Shown one piece after another: positions 56,105-64,000 of a stretch of DNA of 64,000 nt. Origin of the DNA: B30-G6 sp963701385 (lineage in GTDB: Bacteria > Desulfobacterota > Desulfobacteria > Desulfobacterales > B30-G6). Location of the stretch: the NCBI GenBank assembly GCA_963701385.1, contig CAVOZW010000016.1, positions 310,001 through 374,000 of the forward strand, in the 5' to 3' direction. The notes under the pieces were generated by a model. That model worked only from the letters and a program-made list of their open reading frames with translations, was not told the DNA's origin and ran no database searches. The position numbers were made by a program, and so were the translations under genes. Every line of letters starts with the position of its first letter. Positions within the stretch are counted from its first letter, which is position 1.

Positions 56105-56506
56105 ATGAAAATTTTGAAAATCGACCATCTCGGTATTGCGGTAAACAGCATCGATGAGGGCAAGAAATTCTGGGCAGATACCTTGGGTCTTGTGTTTGAA
56201 GGTTCTGAAACCGTGACCGAACAGAAAGTGACCACCGCTTTTTTTCCCATCAGCGAAAGTGAAGTGGAGCTGCTTGAATCCACGGCCCCAGACGGACCGG
56301 TGGCAAAGTATATTGAAAAAAAAGGCGAAGGAATTCAGCACGTTGCATTTCGTGTGGAAAATATCGAAGCGGCCCTGGCCGAACTGAAAGAAAAGGGCAT
56401 TCGTCTTATCGATGAAACACCTCGAATAGGGGCAGGGGGTGCTAAAATAGCCTTTCTTCATCCCAAAGCCACCCATGGTGTGCTGGTGGAGCTGTGTGAA
56501 CGATGA
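56105..56506 (+). CDS. mce: Methylmalonyl-CoA epimerase
   Basis: The enzyme (133 aa) interconverts (S)- and (R)-methylmalonyl-CoA so that the mutase can use it. It is a two-module VOC (glyoxalase-fold) protein: metal ligands appear in IDHLGIAV (His), IQHVAFRVENI (His) and VLVELCER (Glu), with the catalytic Glu in the linking strands (VEL--E). The typical ends GGAKIAFLHPKATHGVLVEL are present. It lies 87 bases before the mutase gene. Confidence 0.95.
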   Translation: MKILKIDHLGIAVNSIDEGKKFWADTLGLVFEGSETVTEQKVTTAFFPISESEVELLESTAPDGPVAKYIEKKGEGIQHVAFRVENIEAALAELKEKGIRLIDETPRIGAGGAKIAFLHPKATHGVLVELCER

Positions 56507-56552
56507 TGAGGGTTGAAGGGGCCAGGGGTTGAGGCGGGCATGTCGTGTATCG

Positions 56553-56575
56553 TAAAAGCGTGTAACGATTTTTTG
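56553..56575 (+). repeat. Partial two-hairpin element, upstream of the mutase
   Basis: AAAAGCG-TGTAA-CGATTTT (about 56553-56575) has the loop TGTAA of copy B, with one mismatch in the stem; the first hairpin is not recognisable. Confidence 0.4.
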
Positions 56576-56592
56576 GGTGGAGGGAGATTGAG

Positions 56593-58713
56593 ATGTCGGA
56601 AAAACCTGGAATAAAAGAATGGGAAGCGCTGGCAGCCAAGCAGTTGCGGGGGAAATCACTCGACGATCTTGTCTGGGAGACGCCGGAGGGCATATCGGTC
56701 AAACCCCTTTATACGGCCAAAGACTTGGAAAATCTTTCGCATGTCAACAGCCTGCCGGGGTTTGCACCCTATGTCCGCGGGCCCATGGCGACCATGTATG
56801 CGGGACGGCCCTGGACCATACGACAATACGCAGGGTTCTCCACTGCCAAGGACTCGAATGCGTTTTACCGACGAAACATCGCTGCTGGACAAAAAGGCTT
56901 ATCGGTCGCATTCGACCTGGCAACCCACCGGGGGTATGACTCCGATCACCCCAGGGTTTTGGGGGATGTCGGAAAAGCCGGCGTTGCCATTGATTCGGTT
57001 GAAGATATGAAAGTCCTTTTCGACCAGATACCCCTCGATCAGATGACGGTGTCCATGACCATGAACGGTGCCGTCCTGCCCATCCTTGCGGGATACATCG
57101 TTGCGGCAGAGGAGCAGGGAGTAAAACAGGAACAATTGGCCGGTACGATTCAGAATGACATTCTGAAAGAATACCTGACCCGTAACACCTACATCTATCC
57201 ACCGGAACCCTCCATGCGAATTGTATCCGATATCATCGGATATTGCTCCCAGCATATGCCCAAGTACAACACCGTCAGTATCAGCGGATACCACATGATG
57301 GAGGCCGGTGCCAATTCGGTTCTCCAGACGGCTTTTACCCTGGCTGACGGTCTGGAATATGTCAAAGCCGCCCTGGCTGCCGGTCTTGATATCGATGTGT
57401 TTGCACCGCGGCTTTCTTTTTTCTTTGGCGTGGGCATGAATTTTTTCATGGAGATCGCCATGCTGAGGGCGGCCCGCTTTCTGTGGCACGAACACATTCG
57501 TCGGTACCATCCCAAGAACCCCAAATCGTCCATGCTGCGCACCCACGTCCAGACATCCGGGTGGAGCCTGACCGAACAGGACCCTTACAACAATATTATT
57601 CGGACAACACTGGAAGGGCTGGCCGCCGTTCTGGGTGGCACCCAGTCGTTACACACCAACTCCTTTGACGAAGCGGTGGGCTTGCCAACCGACTTTTCGG
57701 CAAGAATTTCAAGAAACACCCAGATCATCATCCAGGAAGAATCCCAGATATGCCATGTGGTCGATCCCCTTGGGGGTTCGTATTATCTAGAAGCCCTCAC
57801 CAACGGTATCATCGAGGAAGCACGAAAAATCATCGATGAAGTGGAAGCTTTGGGAGGAATGGCAAAAGCCATTGAAACCGGTATGCCGAAAATGCGTATC
57901 GAAGAATCTGCCGCGCGAAAACAGGCGCGCATCGATCAGGGACTGGACGTTATCGTGGGGGTCAACAAACATCGGATCGAGGAAGAGCCCCTTGACGAAG
58001 TTCTGGCGGTGTCAGAGACGGTTCGCGACGAGCAGATTCAAAGACTGAAGGCGATAAAGGCTTCCAGAGACAGCGGGTCGGTTCAGCAGGCCTTAGACAA
58101 GGTTAAACATGTGGCCGAAACAGATGGCAATCTTCTAGAAGCCTGTATTTCTGCTGTACGTGCTCGGGCTACGGTGGGTGAAATTTCAGATGCCATGGAA
58201 TCTGTTTTCGGCCGGTTTGTTGCAACCACCCAGTGTATTTCCGGGGTCTATGCGTCGGAGTATGGAGACAGCGAAATCTTTGCATCGGTCAGAAAGCGAA
58301 CCGATGATTTCATGAAACGGGAAGGGCGACGTCCCAGGATTCTGGTGACAAAAATGGGGCAGGATGGTCATGACAGAGGTATCAAGGTTATTGCGACGGC
58401 TTTTGCCGATCTGGGTTTCGACGTCGACATCAGCCCCATGTTTCAGACGCCTGAAGAGGCGGCAAAGATGGCGGTGGAAAACGATGTTCATGTCGTGGGT
58501 GTTTCCAGCCTGGCGGCCGGTCATAAGACCCTGGTGCCGCAACTCGTATCAGAACTCAGAAAAAAAGGGGGCGAGGACATACGGGTCGTGGTGGGGGGCG
58601 TGATACCCCCGGCTGATTACCAGTTCCTTTATGATGCCGGCGCTGTAGGCATTTTCGGTCCTGGAACGGTGGTAACGGAGTCGGCGAACAAGATCCTGAA
58701 CGAACTAGAGTGA
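56593..58713 (+). CDS. Methylmalonyl-CoA mutase, full-length alpha-type
   Basis: This B12 enzyme (706 aa) converts (R)-methylmalonyl-CoA to succinyl-CoA. The N-terminal TIM-barrel domain (RGPMATMYAGRPWTIRQYAGF, ISGYHMMEAGANSVLQTAFTLADG, HVQTSGWSLTEQDPYNNI, GGTQSLHTNSFDEA) and the C-terminal B12 domain with the base-off motif DGHDRG (near residue 592), followed by GVSSLAAGHKTL and GGVIPPADY, are in one chain. The active-site Tyr, His and Gln residues appear present. A matching beta-type subunit is absent, so it is probably a homodimer. Neighbours are the epimerase and MeaB. Strong agreement with the family throughout. Confidence 0.97.
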   Translation: MSEKPGIKEWEALAAKQLRGKSLDDLVWETPEGISVKPLYTAKDLENLSHVNSLPGFAPYVRGPMATMYAGRPWTIRQYAGFSTAKDSNAFYRRNIAAGQKGLSVAFDLATHRGYDSDHPRVLGDVGKAGVAIDSVEDMKVLFDQIPLDQMTVSMTMNGAVLPILAGYIVAAEEQGVKQEQLAGTIQNDILKEYLTRNTYIYPPEPSMRIVSDIIGYCSQHMPKYNTVSISGYHMMEAGANSVLQTAFTLADGLEYVKAALAAGLDIDVFAPRLSFFFGVGMNFFMEIAMLRAARFLWHEHIRRYHPKNPKSSMLRTHVQTSGWSLTEQDPYNNIIRTTLEGLAAVLGGTQSLHTNSFDEAVGLPTDFSARISRNTQIIIQEESQICHVVDPLGGSYYLEALTNGIIEEARKIIDEVEALGGMAKAIETGMPKMRIEESAARKQARIDQGLDVIVGVNKHRIEEEPLDEVLAVSETVRDEQIQRLKAIKASRDSGSVQQALDKVKHVAETDGNLLEACISAVRARATVGEISDAMESVFGRFVATTQCISGVYASEYGDSEIFASVRKRTDDFMKREGRRPRILVTKMGQDGHDRGIKVIATAFADLGFDVDISPMFQTPEEAAKMAVENDVHVVGVSSLAAGHKTLVPQLVSELRKKGGEDIRVVVGGVIPPADYQFLYDAGAVGIFGPGTVVTESANKILNELE

Positions 58714-58848
58714 AACTCGATTATTTAGGCTGTCCAAAGAGCGAGATTCCGGTTATTGCTCATTTGAGCATGTGGCTTAAATCTGACTTCCGCCGGCAAA
58801 ACGCGAAAAACCCTATTTCTGGACAGACAATAGCAGTATGCCGTTACT

Positions 58849-59868
58849 ATGAAAATGATGCATGGGACAAATGAGCTCAAAGAGCTAGCCTATTATACCC
58901 GGGGTGTCCGGCAACGGGATAAGCGAATTTTGGCCAAGACCATTACGCTTATCGAAAGCGCACGCCATGAACATCAGCAACTTGCCCGAAGGGTTGTCAA
59001 CACGCTTCTGCCATATACCGGAAAGGCGGTGCGGCTTGGTATCAGTGGTGTTCCAGGCGCCGGCAAGAGCACGTTCATCGAAACCCTCGGTATGCAGCTG
59101 GTGAACCAGGGGCATCTGGTGGCCGTCCTGGCTGTCGATCCGAGCAGTCAGCGCAGCGGCGGCAGTATCCTGGCGGACAAGACACGCATGGAAAAGCTCT
59201 CCACGGCCGAAAACGCTTTTATCCGCCCCTCGCCTTCTGGGGGAACCCTCGGGGGTGTGGCCAGAAAAACCAGAGAGACCATGCTAATTTGCGAGGCGGC
59301 CGGCTTTGATGTCATGATCGTCGAAACCGTGGGCGTGGGCCAGTCAGAAACCACGGTGGCTTCCATGGTCGATTTTTTTCTGCTGCTGATGATCGCCGGT
59401 GCCGGTGATGAACTCCAGGGTATCAAGAAGGGGGTTCTGGAGGTTGCCGATGCCATCGCCATCAACAAAGCAGATGGTGACAATATCGACAGAGCGAACA
59501 CAGCCAAAAAACAGATTGAAGCCGCTTTACACTATCTGATGCCTGCATCTCCGATCTGGTCACCCAGGGCCTTGACCTGCAGTTCGTTGAACCCGGAGGA
59601 TGAGGGCATAAGAGCCATCTGGTCCACCGTTCTGGAGCACCGCGAAAAAGCTATCGACAGCGGTGAGCTGGAAAAGAAGCGGCGGCGGCAGGCTGTGGAC
59701 TGGATGTGGTCTCTGGTGGAAGAAGGTCTCAAGACGCGTTTTTATCAACAGCCTGAAATCGAATCACGCCTCGGGGAAATAATTCGTCATGTGGCAGCCG
59801 GTGAGATGGCTCCCACGGTGGCGGCGGATGAGTTGCTTTTTTCACTTGACAATAACAAAACGGTTTAG
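58849..59868 (+). CDS. meaB: MeaB-type GTPase, chaperone of methylmalonyl-CoA mutase
   Basis: MeaB (339 aa) loads adenosylcobalamin into the mutase and protects it from inactivation. The Walker A motif is GVPGAGKSTF (near residue 65). DPSSQRSGGSILADKTRM, the switch region ETVGVGQSET and INKADG (base-specific NKxD) follow. The C-terminal helical dimerisation arm is present. An inverted repeat (CTGTCCA at about 58731, TGGACAG at about 58821) lies in the 135-base gap before it. Co-occurrence with the mutase makes the role firm. Confidence 0.95.
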   Translation: MKMMHGTNELKELAYYTRGVRQRDKRILAKTITLIESARHEHQQLARRVVNTLLPYTGKAVRLGISGVPGAGKSTFIETLGMQLVNQGHLVAVLAVDPSSQRSGGSILADKTRMEKLSTAENAFIRPSPSGGTLGGVARKTRETMLICEAAGFDVMIVETVGVGQSETTVASMVDFFLLLMIAGAGDELQGIKKGVLEVADAIAINKADGDNIDRANTAKKQIEAALHYLMPASPIWSPRALTCSSLNPEDEGIRAIWSTVLEHREKAIDSGELEKKRRRQAVDWMWSLVEEGLKTRFYQQPEIESRLGEIIRHVAAGEMAPTVAADELLFSLDNNKTV

Positions 59869-59991
59869 AATGATAACTTTTTCAGACGTGTATTTGGCGT
59901 TTCGTATGTGGGGCCAACGGATGCATCAAAAGGATCTGTCCGATAAACAGGCGCCCAAACATTTCATGGGTGTTGATGTTTTATTACCAGA

Positions 59992-60032
59992 GCGACAACG
60001 TCGCGATCGATAAATTCGCCAAGCGAATTTAT
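59992..60032 (+). repeat. Two-hairpin element, copy E
   Basis: GCGAC-AAC-GTCGC (59992-60004), 5 bases, ATAAATTCGC-CAA-GCGAATTTAT (60010-60032). It lies 18 bases before the carboxyltransferase start, and GAAAGGAA follows as ribosome site. Confidence 0.75.
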
Positions 60033-60049
60033 TATGAAAGGAACCGGAT

Positions 60050-61603
60050 ATGGGTATCGTTGAAGATAAGATAAAGGATCTCAAAGAGCGCCAAAAAAAG
60101 ATCCTGGAGATGGGCGGCCAAAAGGCCGTTGCAAAACAGCACGAAAAGGGCAAATTGACGGCAAGGGAACGGATCGGCCTGTTGTTTGACGCAGGGACAT
60201 TTCGTGAAATCGACATGTTTGTCAAGCATCGATGCGTCAATTTCGACATGCAGACGGTGGATATTCCTTCCGATGGTGTCATTACGGGACACGGTCTCGT
60301 GGAGGGGCGCCCTGTCTTTGCGTTTTCGCAGGATTTTACTGCCCGGGCCGGCAGTCTTGGGGAGATGCACGCCAAAAAGATCTGCAAGGTGATGGATCTG
60401 GCGATCAAAGCCGGTGTACCCTTTGTGGGAATCAACGACTCTGGGGGCGCCCGGATTCAGGAGGGTGTGGATGCACTTTCCGGCTACGGCCAGATCTTTT
60501 ATCGAAACTCCCTTGCCTCCGGTGTCATCCCCCAGATTTCCGCTATTATGGGACCCACGGCCGGTGGGGCTGTCTATTCCCCTGCCATGACAGATTGGGT
60601 GTTCATGGTAAAAAACAGCGGCTACATGTTCATCACCGGCCCGGAGGTGATCAAGTCGGTGACTGGGGAAGACATCACCTTCGAGGACCTCGGCGGCGCC
60701 ATGACCCATAATGTCAAAAGCGGTGTGGCCCAGTTTGCCTGTGACAGCGATGAAGACGCCATTACCGAGATAAAGAAACTGCTGTCGTACCTGCCTTCCA
60801 ACAACATGGAGGATCCACCTCAGGTAAAGATGGATGACGATCCCTCACGGACGGCGCCGGAGCTCGACGGCATTATTCCGGACAGCCCCAGCAAGTCCTA
60901 CGACATGAAAGCGGTCATCCGCTCCTTGGTCGACAAGGGTGAATTTTTCGAGCCCCACCAATACTTTGCCAAGAACATAATCGTGGGGTTTGCCCGTCTC
61001 AACAACAGAAGCATCGGGATCATCGCCAATCAGCCACGGGAATTGGCGGGGTGTCTGGACATCAATGCGTCGGACAAGGCCACCCGGTTCATACGGTTCT
61101 GTGATGCCTTCAATATCCCCATGCTGACCATCGCCGATGTTCCGGGCTATCTGCCCGGAAGCAACCAGGAATGGGGAGGAATTATCCGTCATGGCGCCAA
61201 GCTCCTTTGGTGTTACTCGGAAGCGACCGTGCCGAAACTCCTGCTGGTGACACGCAAAGATTACGGCGGGTCCTACCTGGCCATGTGTTCCAAAGACTTG
61301 GGCGCCGACATGGCCTTTGCCTGGCCAACGGCGGAAATTGCGGTGATGGGAGCCGCCGGCGCGGCCAATATCATCCATCGCCAAGAGATCAAGCAATCCG
61401 ACGACCCCAAAGCAAAGCGGGAAGAGAAGATAGCGGCCTATGAAGAACTTTTTTCAAATCCGTATCGTGCCGCCAACAGGGGATACATCGATGCGGTCAT
61501 TGTTCCCAGCGAGACGCGGCCGCGCTTGATCGAGGCACTTGAGATTATGTGCAGCAAACGGGAAATCAGACCCCCCAAGAAGCATGGGAACATTCCCGTA
61601 TAA
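60050..61603 (+). CDS. Acyl-CoA carboxyltransferase subunit (transcarboxylase 12S / PCC beta type)
   Basis: This 517-residue enzyme transfers a carboxyl group between biotin and propionyl-CoA/methylmalonyl-CoA. Both halves of the crotonase-type fold are present: GHGLVEGRPVFAFSQDFTARAGSLGEMHAKKI, SGGARIQEGVDAL and GPTAGGAVYSPAMTDW in the first, QPRELAGCLDINASDKATRF, DVPGYLPGSNQEWGGIIRHGAKLL and AVMGAAGAANIIHR in the second. The same family includes propionyl-CoA carboxylase beta, methylmalonyl-CoA decarboxylase alpha and the 12S subunit of transcarboxylase. The downstream 5S/biotin carrier fusion and the absence of a biotin carboxylase in the window favour transcarboxylase. Confidence 0.93.
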   Translation: MGIVEDKIKDLKERQKKILEMGGQKAVAKQHEKGKLTARERIGLLFDAGTFREIDMFVKHRCVNFDMQTVDIPSDGVITGHGLVEGRPVFAFSQDFTARAGSLGEMHAKKICKVMDLAIKAGVPFVGINDSGGARIQEGVDALSGYGQIFYRNSLASGVIPQISAIMGPTAGGAVYSPAMTDWVFMVKNSGYMFITGPEVIKSVTGEDITFEDLGGAMTHNVKSGVAQFACDSDEDAITEIKKLLSYLPSNNMEDPPQVKMDDDPSRTAPELDGIIPDSPSKSYDMKAVIRSLVDKGEFFEPHQYFAKNIIVGFARLNNRSIGIIANQPRELAGCLDINASDKATRFIRFCDAFNIPMLTIADVPGYLPGSNQEWGGIIRHGAKLLWCYSEATVPKLLLVTRKDYGGSYLAMCSKDLGADMAFAWPTAEIAVMGAAGAANIIHRQEIKQSDDPKAKREEKIAAYEELFSNPYRAANRGYIDAVIVPSETRPRLIEALEIMCSKREIRPPKKHGNIPV

Positions 61604-61677
61604 CTGGCCCCTGGGGTACAATTTTTAGGCCGCGGCCTTGCCGCTCAATTTACTTTTTGCAATGGGGAAATGCTTAA

Positions 61678-61905
61678 ATGGATGATAAAAGAAAAATAGC
61701 CGCAATGTCTGCAGTGCTTGCCTATATCAAAGAAGAAGAGGAAATTGCCGCGGCAATGGCCATGCAGGCCCAAACCGGTATGCAGGAAGCGCAGGTTTCG
61801 GCGTTTCAACCGGCGAGCTTGTGGGGCTTGAGCGGGCGCCAGACACAGATGCAGCTGCGCAGCATGATGCAGCTCAAAACGTTTCATGGATTGAAGAATC
61901 GATAA
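61678..61905 (+). CDS. Small protein between transcarboxylase-like subunits, unknown function
   Basis: The 75 residues (MDDKRKIAAMSAVLAYIKEE..., GMQEAQVSAFQPASLWGLSGR, QTQMQLRSMMQLKTFH...) form two helical stretches with many Met, Gln and Ala. Comparable short ORFs stand between carboxyltransferase and carrier genes in related bacteria, in the place where a small delta/epsilon subunit sits in decarboxylases, though it has no membrane helix. No ribosome site is obvious (GGGGAAATGCTTA). It could be an assembly or linker peptide. The function is unknown. Confidence 0.6.
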   Translation: MDDKRKIAAMSAVLAYIKEEEEIAAAMAMQAQTGMQEAQVSAFQPASLWGLSGRQTQMQLRSMMQLKTFHGLKNR

Positions 61906-61912
61906 TGCAAAA

Positions 61913-61955
61913 GCGGCCGAGCCGCATCACATAAATTCGCCTCAGGCGTTTTTAT
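61913..61955 (+). repeat. Two-hairpin element, copy F
   Basis: GCGGC-CGA-GCCGC (61913-61925), 5 bases, ATAAATTCGC (61931-61940), loop CTCAG, GCGTTTTTAT (61946-61955; two T-T mismatches in the stem). GAGAGGAG follows as the ribosome site of the carrier fusion. Confidence 0.65.
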
Positions 61956-61976
61956 TTTGAGAGGAGAACGCGCAAA

Positions 61977-64000
61977 ATGACCGATCATAATCAAGTCAAA
62001 ATGACAAAGATGGATTACAGCAAAGACAGGCCAAAGGCAGAAAACCCTGTCAAGATAGAAGACCTGACCCTTCGCGACGGTCATCAATCCCTTTTTGCTA
62101 CCCGTGGAAGGACCGAAGACATGATACCGGTAGCCGAGATGATGGACGAGGTGGGGTTTTGGGCCGTCGAAACCTGGGGCGGGGCAACCTTCGACACGAT
62201 GCACCGTTTTTTGAATGAGGACCCATGGGAACGAATCCGCACCCTGAAACGCTACATGAAGAAAACACCGTTTTCCATGCTGCTGCGGGCCCAGAACCTG
62301 GTGGGATATCGGAATTATGCCGATGATCTGGCGCGGGTGTTTGTGGAAAGGGCCGCTGCAAACGGTATGGACATCTTCAGGACCTTCGATGCACTGAACG
62401 ATTACCGTAATTTTGAAACCGTCGTTCCCGTGATCAAAGAATGCGGTAAGCATTTTCAAGGCTGTATCTGTTACACCATGACGGAACCACGCATGGGTGG
62501 GGAGGTCTACAATCTCGAATATTATGTTAAGAAAGCCAAAGCCCTGGAGACAATGGGTGCCGACAGCATCTGCATCAAAGACATGGCCGGGTTGATTGCC
62601 CCCTATGATGCCTATGAAATCGTCAAGGCCCTCAAAGCATCGGTCAAGCCGCCCATTCATCTGCACAGCCATTTTACATCTGGCATGTCACCCATGAGTC
62701 ATTTAAAAGCCATCGAGGCCGGTGTGGACATTATCGATACCTGCATGTCCCCTTATGCCTATCGCACATCGCATGCCGCCATCGAACCACTGGTCATGAC
62801 ACTCATCGGTACGAGTCGGGATACGGGCTTTGACATCAAGCACCTGGCCGGCATCAACGAAATATTGGAAAAAGAGATACTGCCCAAGTACAAACATCTT
62901 CTGGACGATTCCAAGGTGTCGATCATCGATATCAATGTTCTGTTGCACCAGACGCCCGGCGGGATGTTGTCGAATCTGGTCAACCAACTGCGACAGATGG
63001 ATGCCCTGGATCGAATCGACGAGGTCTACAAGGAACTGCCGCGTGTACGCAAGGATCTCGGGCAGATACCCCTCGTGACCCCCACCAGCCAGATTGTCGG
63101 TATTCAGACCGTGAACAATGTTCTTTTCGACGACGAAAACGAACGCTACAAGATGATCACCGACCAGGTCAAAGACCTCTGCTACGGGTTGTACGGGAAA
63201 ACAGCCGTGCCCATCAATGCGGAGGTCCAGAAAAAGGCTTTGAAAGGCTATTCAAGGGGTGAAAAGCCCATTACCTGCCGACCGGCCGAGGTGCTGGCGC
63301 CGGAACTTCCCAAGGCGCAGGAAGATGTCAAAGGCCTGGCCGTGGATCTTGATGATGAAATCATTTATGCACTCTATCCGGTTACCGGGAAAAAATTTCT
63401 GAAATGGAAATATGGCAAAGAGGAGCCGCCCGAAGAGGTCAAACCAAGAACCCTTGCGCAGGCCAAAGCCGAAGATGAACTGGTCAAGAAAGCCAAGCAG
63501 GGTCTGCTGTTCGAGAAGCCGTCCAAGCTGGCACCTGAAAAAAGTGAAGAATTGCGGACATTCAATGTTTTCGTAGACGATGCCTATTTTGAAGTAGGTG
63601 TTGACGCCTTAGGCGAATCCCCTGTCATCGATTATATACGGCAAATGCCGGCCCAAATGCCGGGGACCTATATGCAGCCCATGGCGGCGGCACCCAAGCC
63701 GGCGGCAGCCAAGGCGGCCTCAACCAAATCAACGACGCCGGCAGCAGCAGCGGAAAAGGCACCTGAACCACCACCGGCGGCCGTGGAAGGTACAGCGCTC
63801 AAGGCGCCCATGCCCGGTATGATCGTGAACTACCTGAAAAAAGTCGGTGACAGCGTCGTCGCGGGTGAATCCGTCGTGGTTCTCGAGGCAATGAAGATGG
63901 AAAACGCGCTTCCGGCACCTGTGGGCGGCAGCATCAAAGCCATTAATTATGCCAGCGGTGATTCGGTAGCTAAAAATGACATTCTGCTGGTGATCGGATA
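61977..64000 (+). CDS. Pyruvate/oxaloacetate carboxyltransferase (5S type) fused to biotin carrier, to window end
   Basis: Starting at ATG 61977 (after GAGAGGAGAACGC) the frame is open to the last base. The N-terminal HMGL-like domain has IEDLTLRDGHQSLFATR (metal-binding Asp), CIKDMAGL and the metal-ligand pair HLHSHFTSG; the Lys for carboxylation is expected in SICIKDMAG. A conserved carboxylase domain (GGMLSNLVNQL, TPTSQIVG, YSRGEKP) follows, then a Pro/Ala linker (about residues 565-605) and a biotinyl domain with Lys640 in EAMKMEN. The last residues ...LLVIG are typical of a biotin carrier end, and the final two bases TA probably begin the stop codon. So the gene is essentially complete at about 674 aa. 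It transfers carboxyl between biotin and pyruvate/oxaloacetate. Confidence 0.93.
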   Translation, partial: MTDHNQVKMTKMDYSKDRPKAENPVKIEDLTLRDGHQSLFATRGRTEDMIPVAEMMDEVGFWAVETWGGATFDTMHRFLNEDPWERIRTLKRYMKKTPFSMLLRAQNLVGYRNYADDLARVFVERAAANGMDIFRTFDALNDYRNFETVVPVIKECGKHFQGCICYTMTEPRMGGEVYNLEYYVKKAKALETMGADSICIKDMAGLIAPYDAYEIVKALKASVKPPIHLHSHFTSGMSPMSHLKAIEAGVDIIDTCMSPYAYRTSHAAIEPLVMTLIGTSRDTGFDIKHLAGINEILEKEILPKYKHLLDDSKVSIIDINVLLHQTPGGMLSNLVNQLRQMDALDRIDEVYKELPRVRKDLGQIPLVTPTSQIVGIQTVNNVLFDDENERYKMITDQVKDLCYGLYGKTAVPINAEVQKKALKGYSRGEKPITCRPAEVLAPELPKAQEDVKGLAVDLDDEIIYALYPVTGKKFLKWKYGKEEPPEEVKPRTLAQAKAEDELVKKAKQGLLFEKPSKLAPEKSEELRTFNVFVDDAYFEVGVDALGESPVIDYIRQMPAQMPGTYMQPMAAAPKPAAAKAASTKSTTPAAAAEKAPEPPPAAVEGTALKAPMPGMIVNYLKKVGDSVVAGESVVVLEAMKMENALPAPVGGSIKAINYASGDSVAKNDILLVIG

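Noticed and set aside
59871..60014. 47-codon ORF between meaB and the carboxyltransferase gene
   Set aside because: Its last codons are made by the two-hairpin element, there is no ribosome site, and the sequence matches nothing I know.

Overview
The window looks like a chromosome segment of a Desulfobacterota sulfate reducer, probably Desulfobacteraceae or Desulfosarcinaceae. This is inferred from gene content, not from a marker gene search. It carries NiFe-hydrogenase maturation genes, etfBA, a methylmalonyl-CoA module with a transcarboxylase-like pair, many GAF/CNB/CHASE2 signalling proteins, a RAYT-type transposase, and many small dispersed repeats.

Layout. (1) 1-5 kb: end of a hydrogenase maturation protease gene, then hypC-hypF-hypD-hypE, followed by a lipoprotein ApbE. 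(2) 6.9-26 kb: a signalling island. It holds an RND transporter fused to a cyclic-nucleotide-binding and degenerate GGDEF domain, a separate CNB protein, two GAF/class III cyclases, an RsbW-like kinase with a STAS antagonist and a receiver protein, a FecR-TPR-beta-barrel protein, a Cys-rich secreted protein, a CHASE2-PP2C phosphatase, a PDE-like HD protein and a decayed GAF histidine kinase. (3) 26-32.4 kb: etfB, etfA, rimO, polyprenyl synthase, a FlgT-like secreted protein, pgsA and tRNA-Val(GAC). (4) 32.5-33.6 kb: a decayed RAYT element with perfect 26-bp terminal inverted repeats. (5) 33.6-42.3 kb: aldolase, DUF4198 protein (minus strand), argS, SPOR protein, gatC, gatA, a four-helix-bundle gene bounded by inverted repeats, a 59-aa ORF and mutL. 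(6) 42.5-49.1 kb: two outer-membrane barrels around two convergent FG-GAP paralogues. (7) 49.2-54.4 kb: gatB (minus strand), DUF2065, queA, tgt and an Nfu-type scaffold, with repeat copies and gene remnants between them. (8) 54.8-64 kb: aminotransferase, methylmalonyl-CoA epimerase, mutase, MeaB, a carboxyltransferase 12S-like subunit, a 75-aa protein and a 5S-biotin carrier fusion. The last gene runs to the window end and lacks only the final base of its apparent stop.

How the parts fit. The last block can interconvert propionyl-CoA/methylmalonyl-CoA and succinyl-CoA and move the carboxyl group to or from pyruvate. The signalling island has the parts of a cyclic-nucleotide circuit (synthesis, binding, possible hydrolysis) and of an RsbU/W/V-like partner switch. 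Two features stand out. One is a recurring two-hairpin element, with a 5-nt spacer and compensatory stem changes, directly upstream of at least five genes. The other is the high density of frameshifts (about 25 in 12 genes, several at A-runs), which may be sequencing error, gene decay or both. Frameshifted genes are reported over their full reconstructed span.
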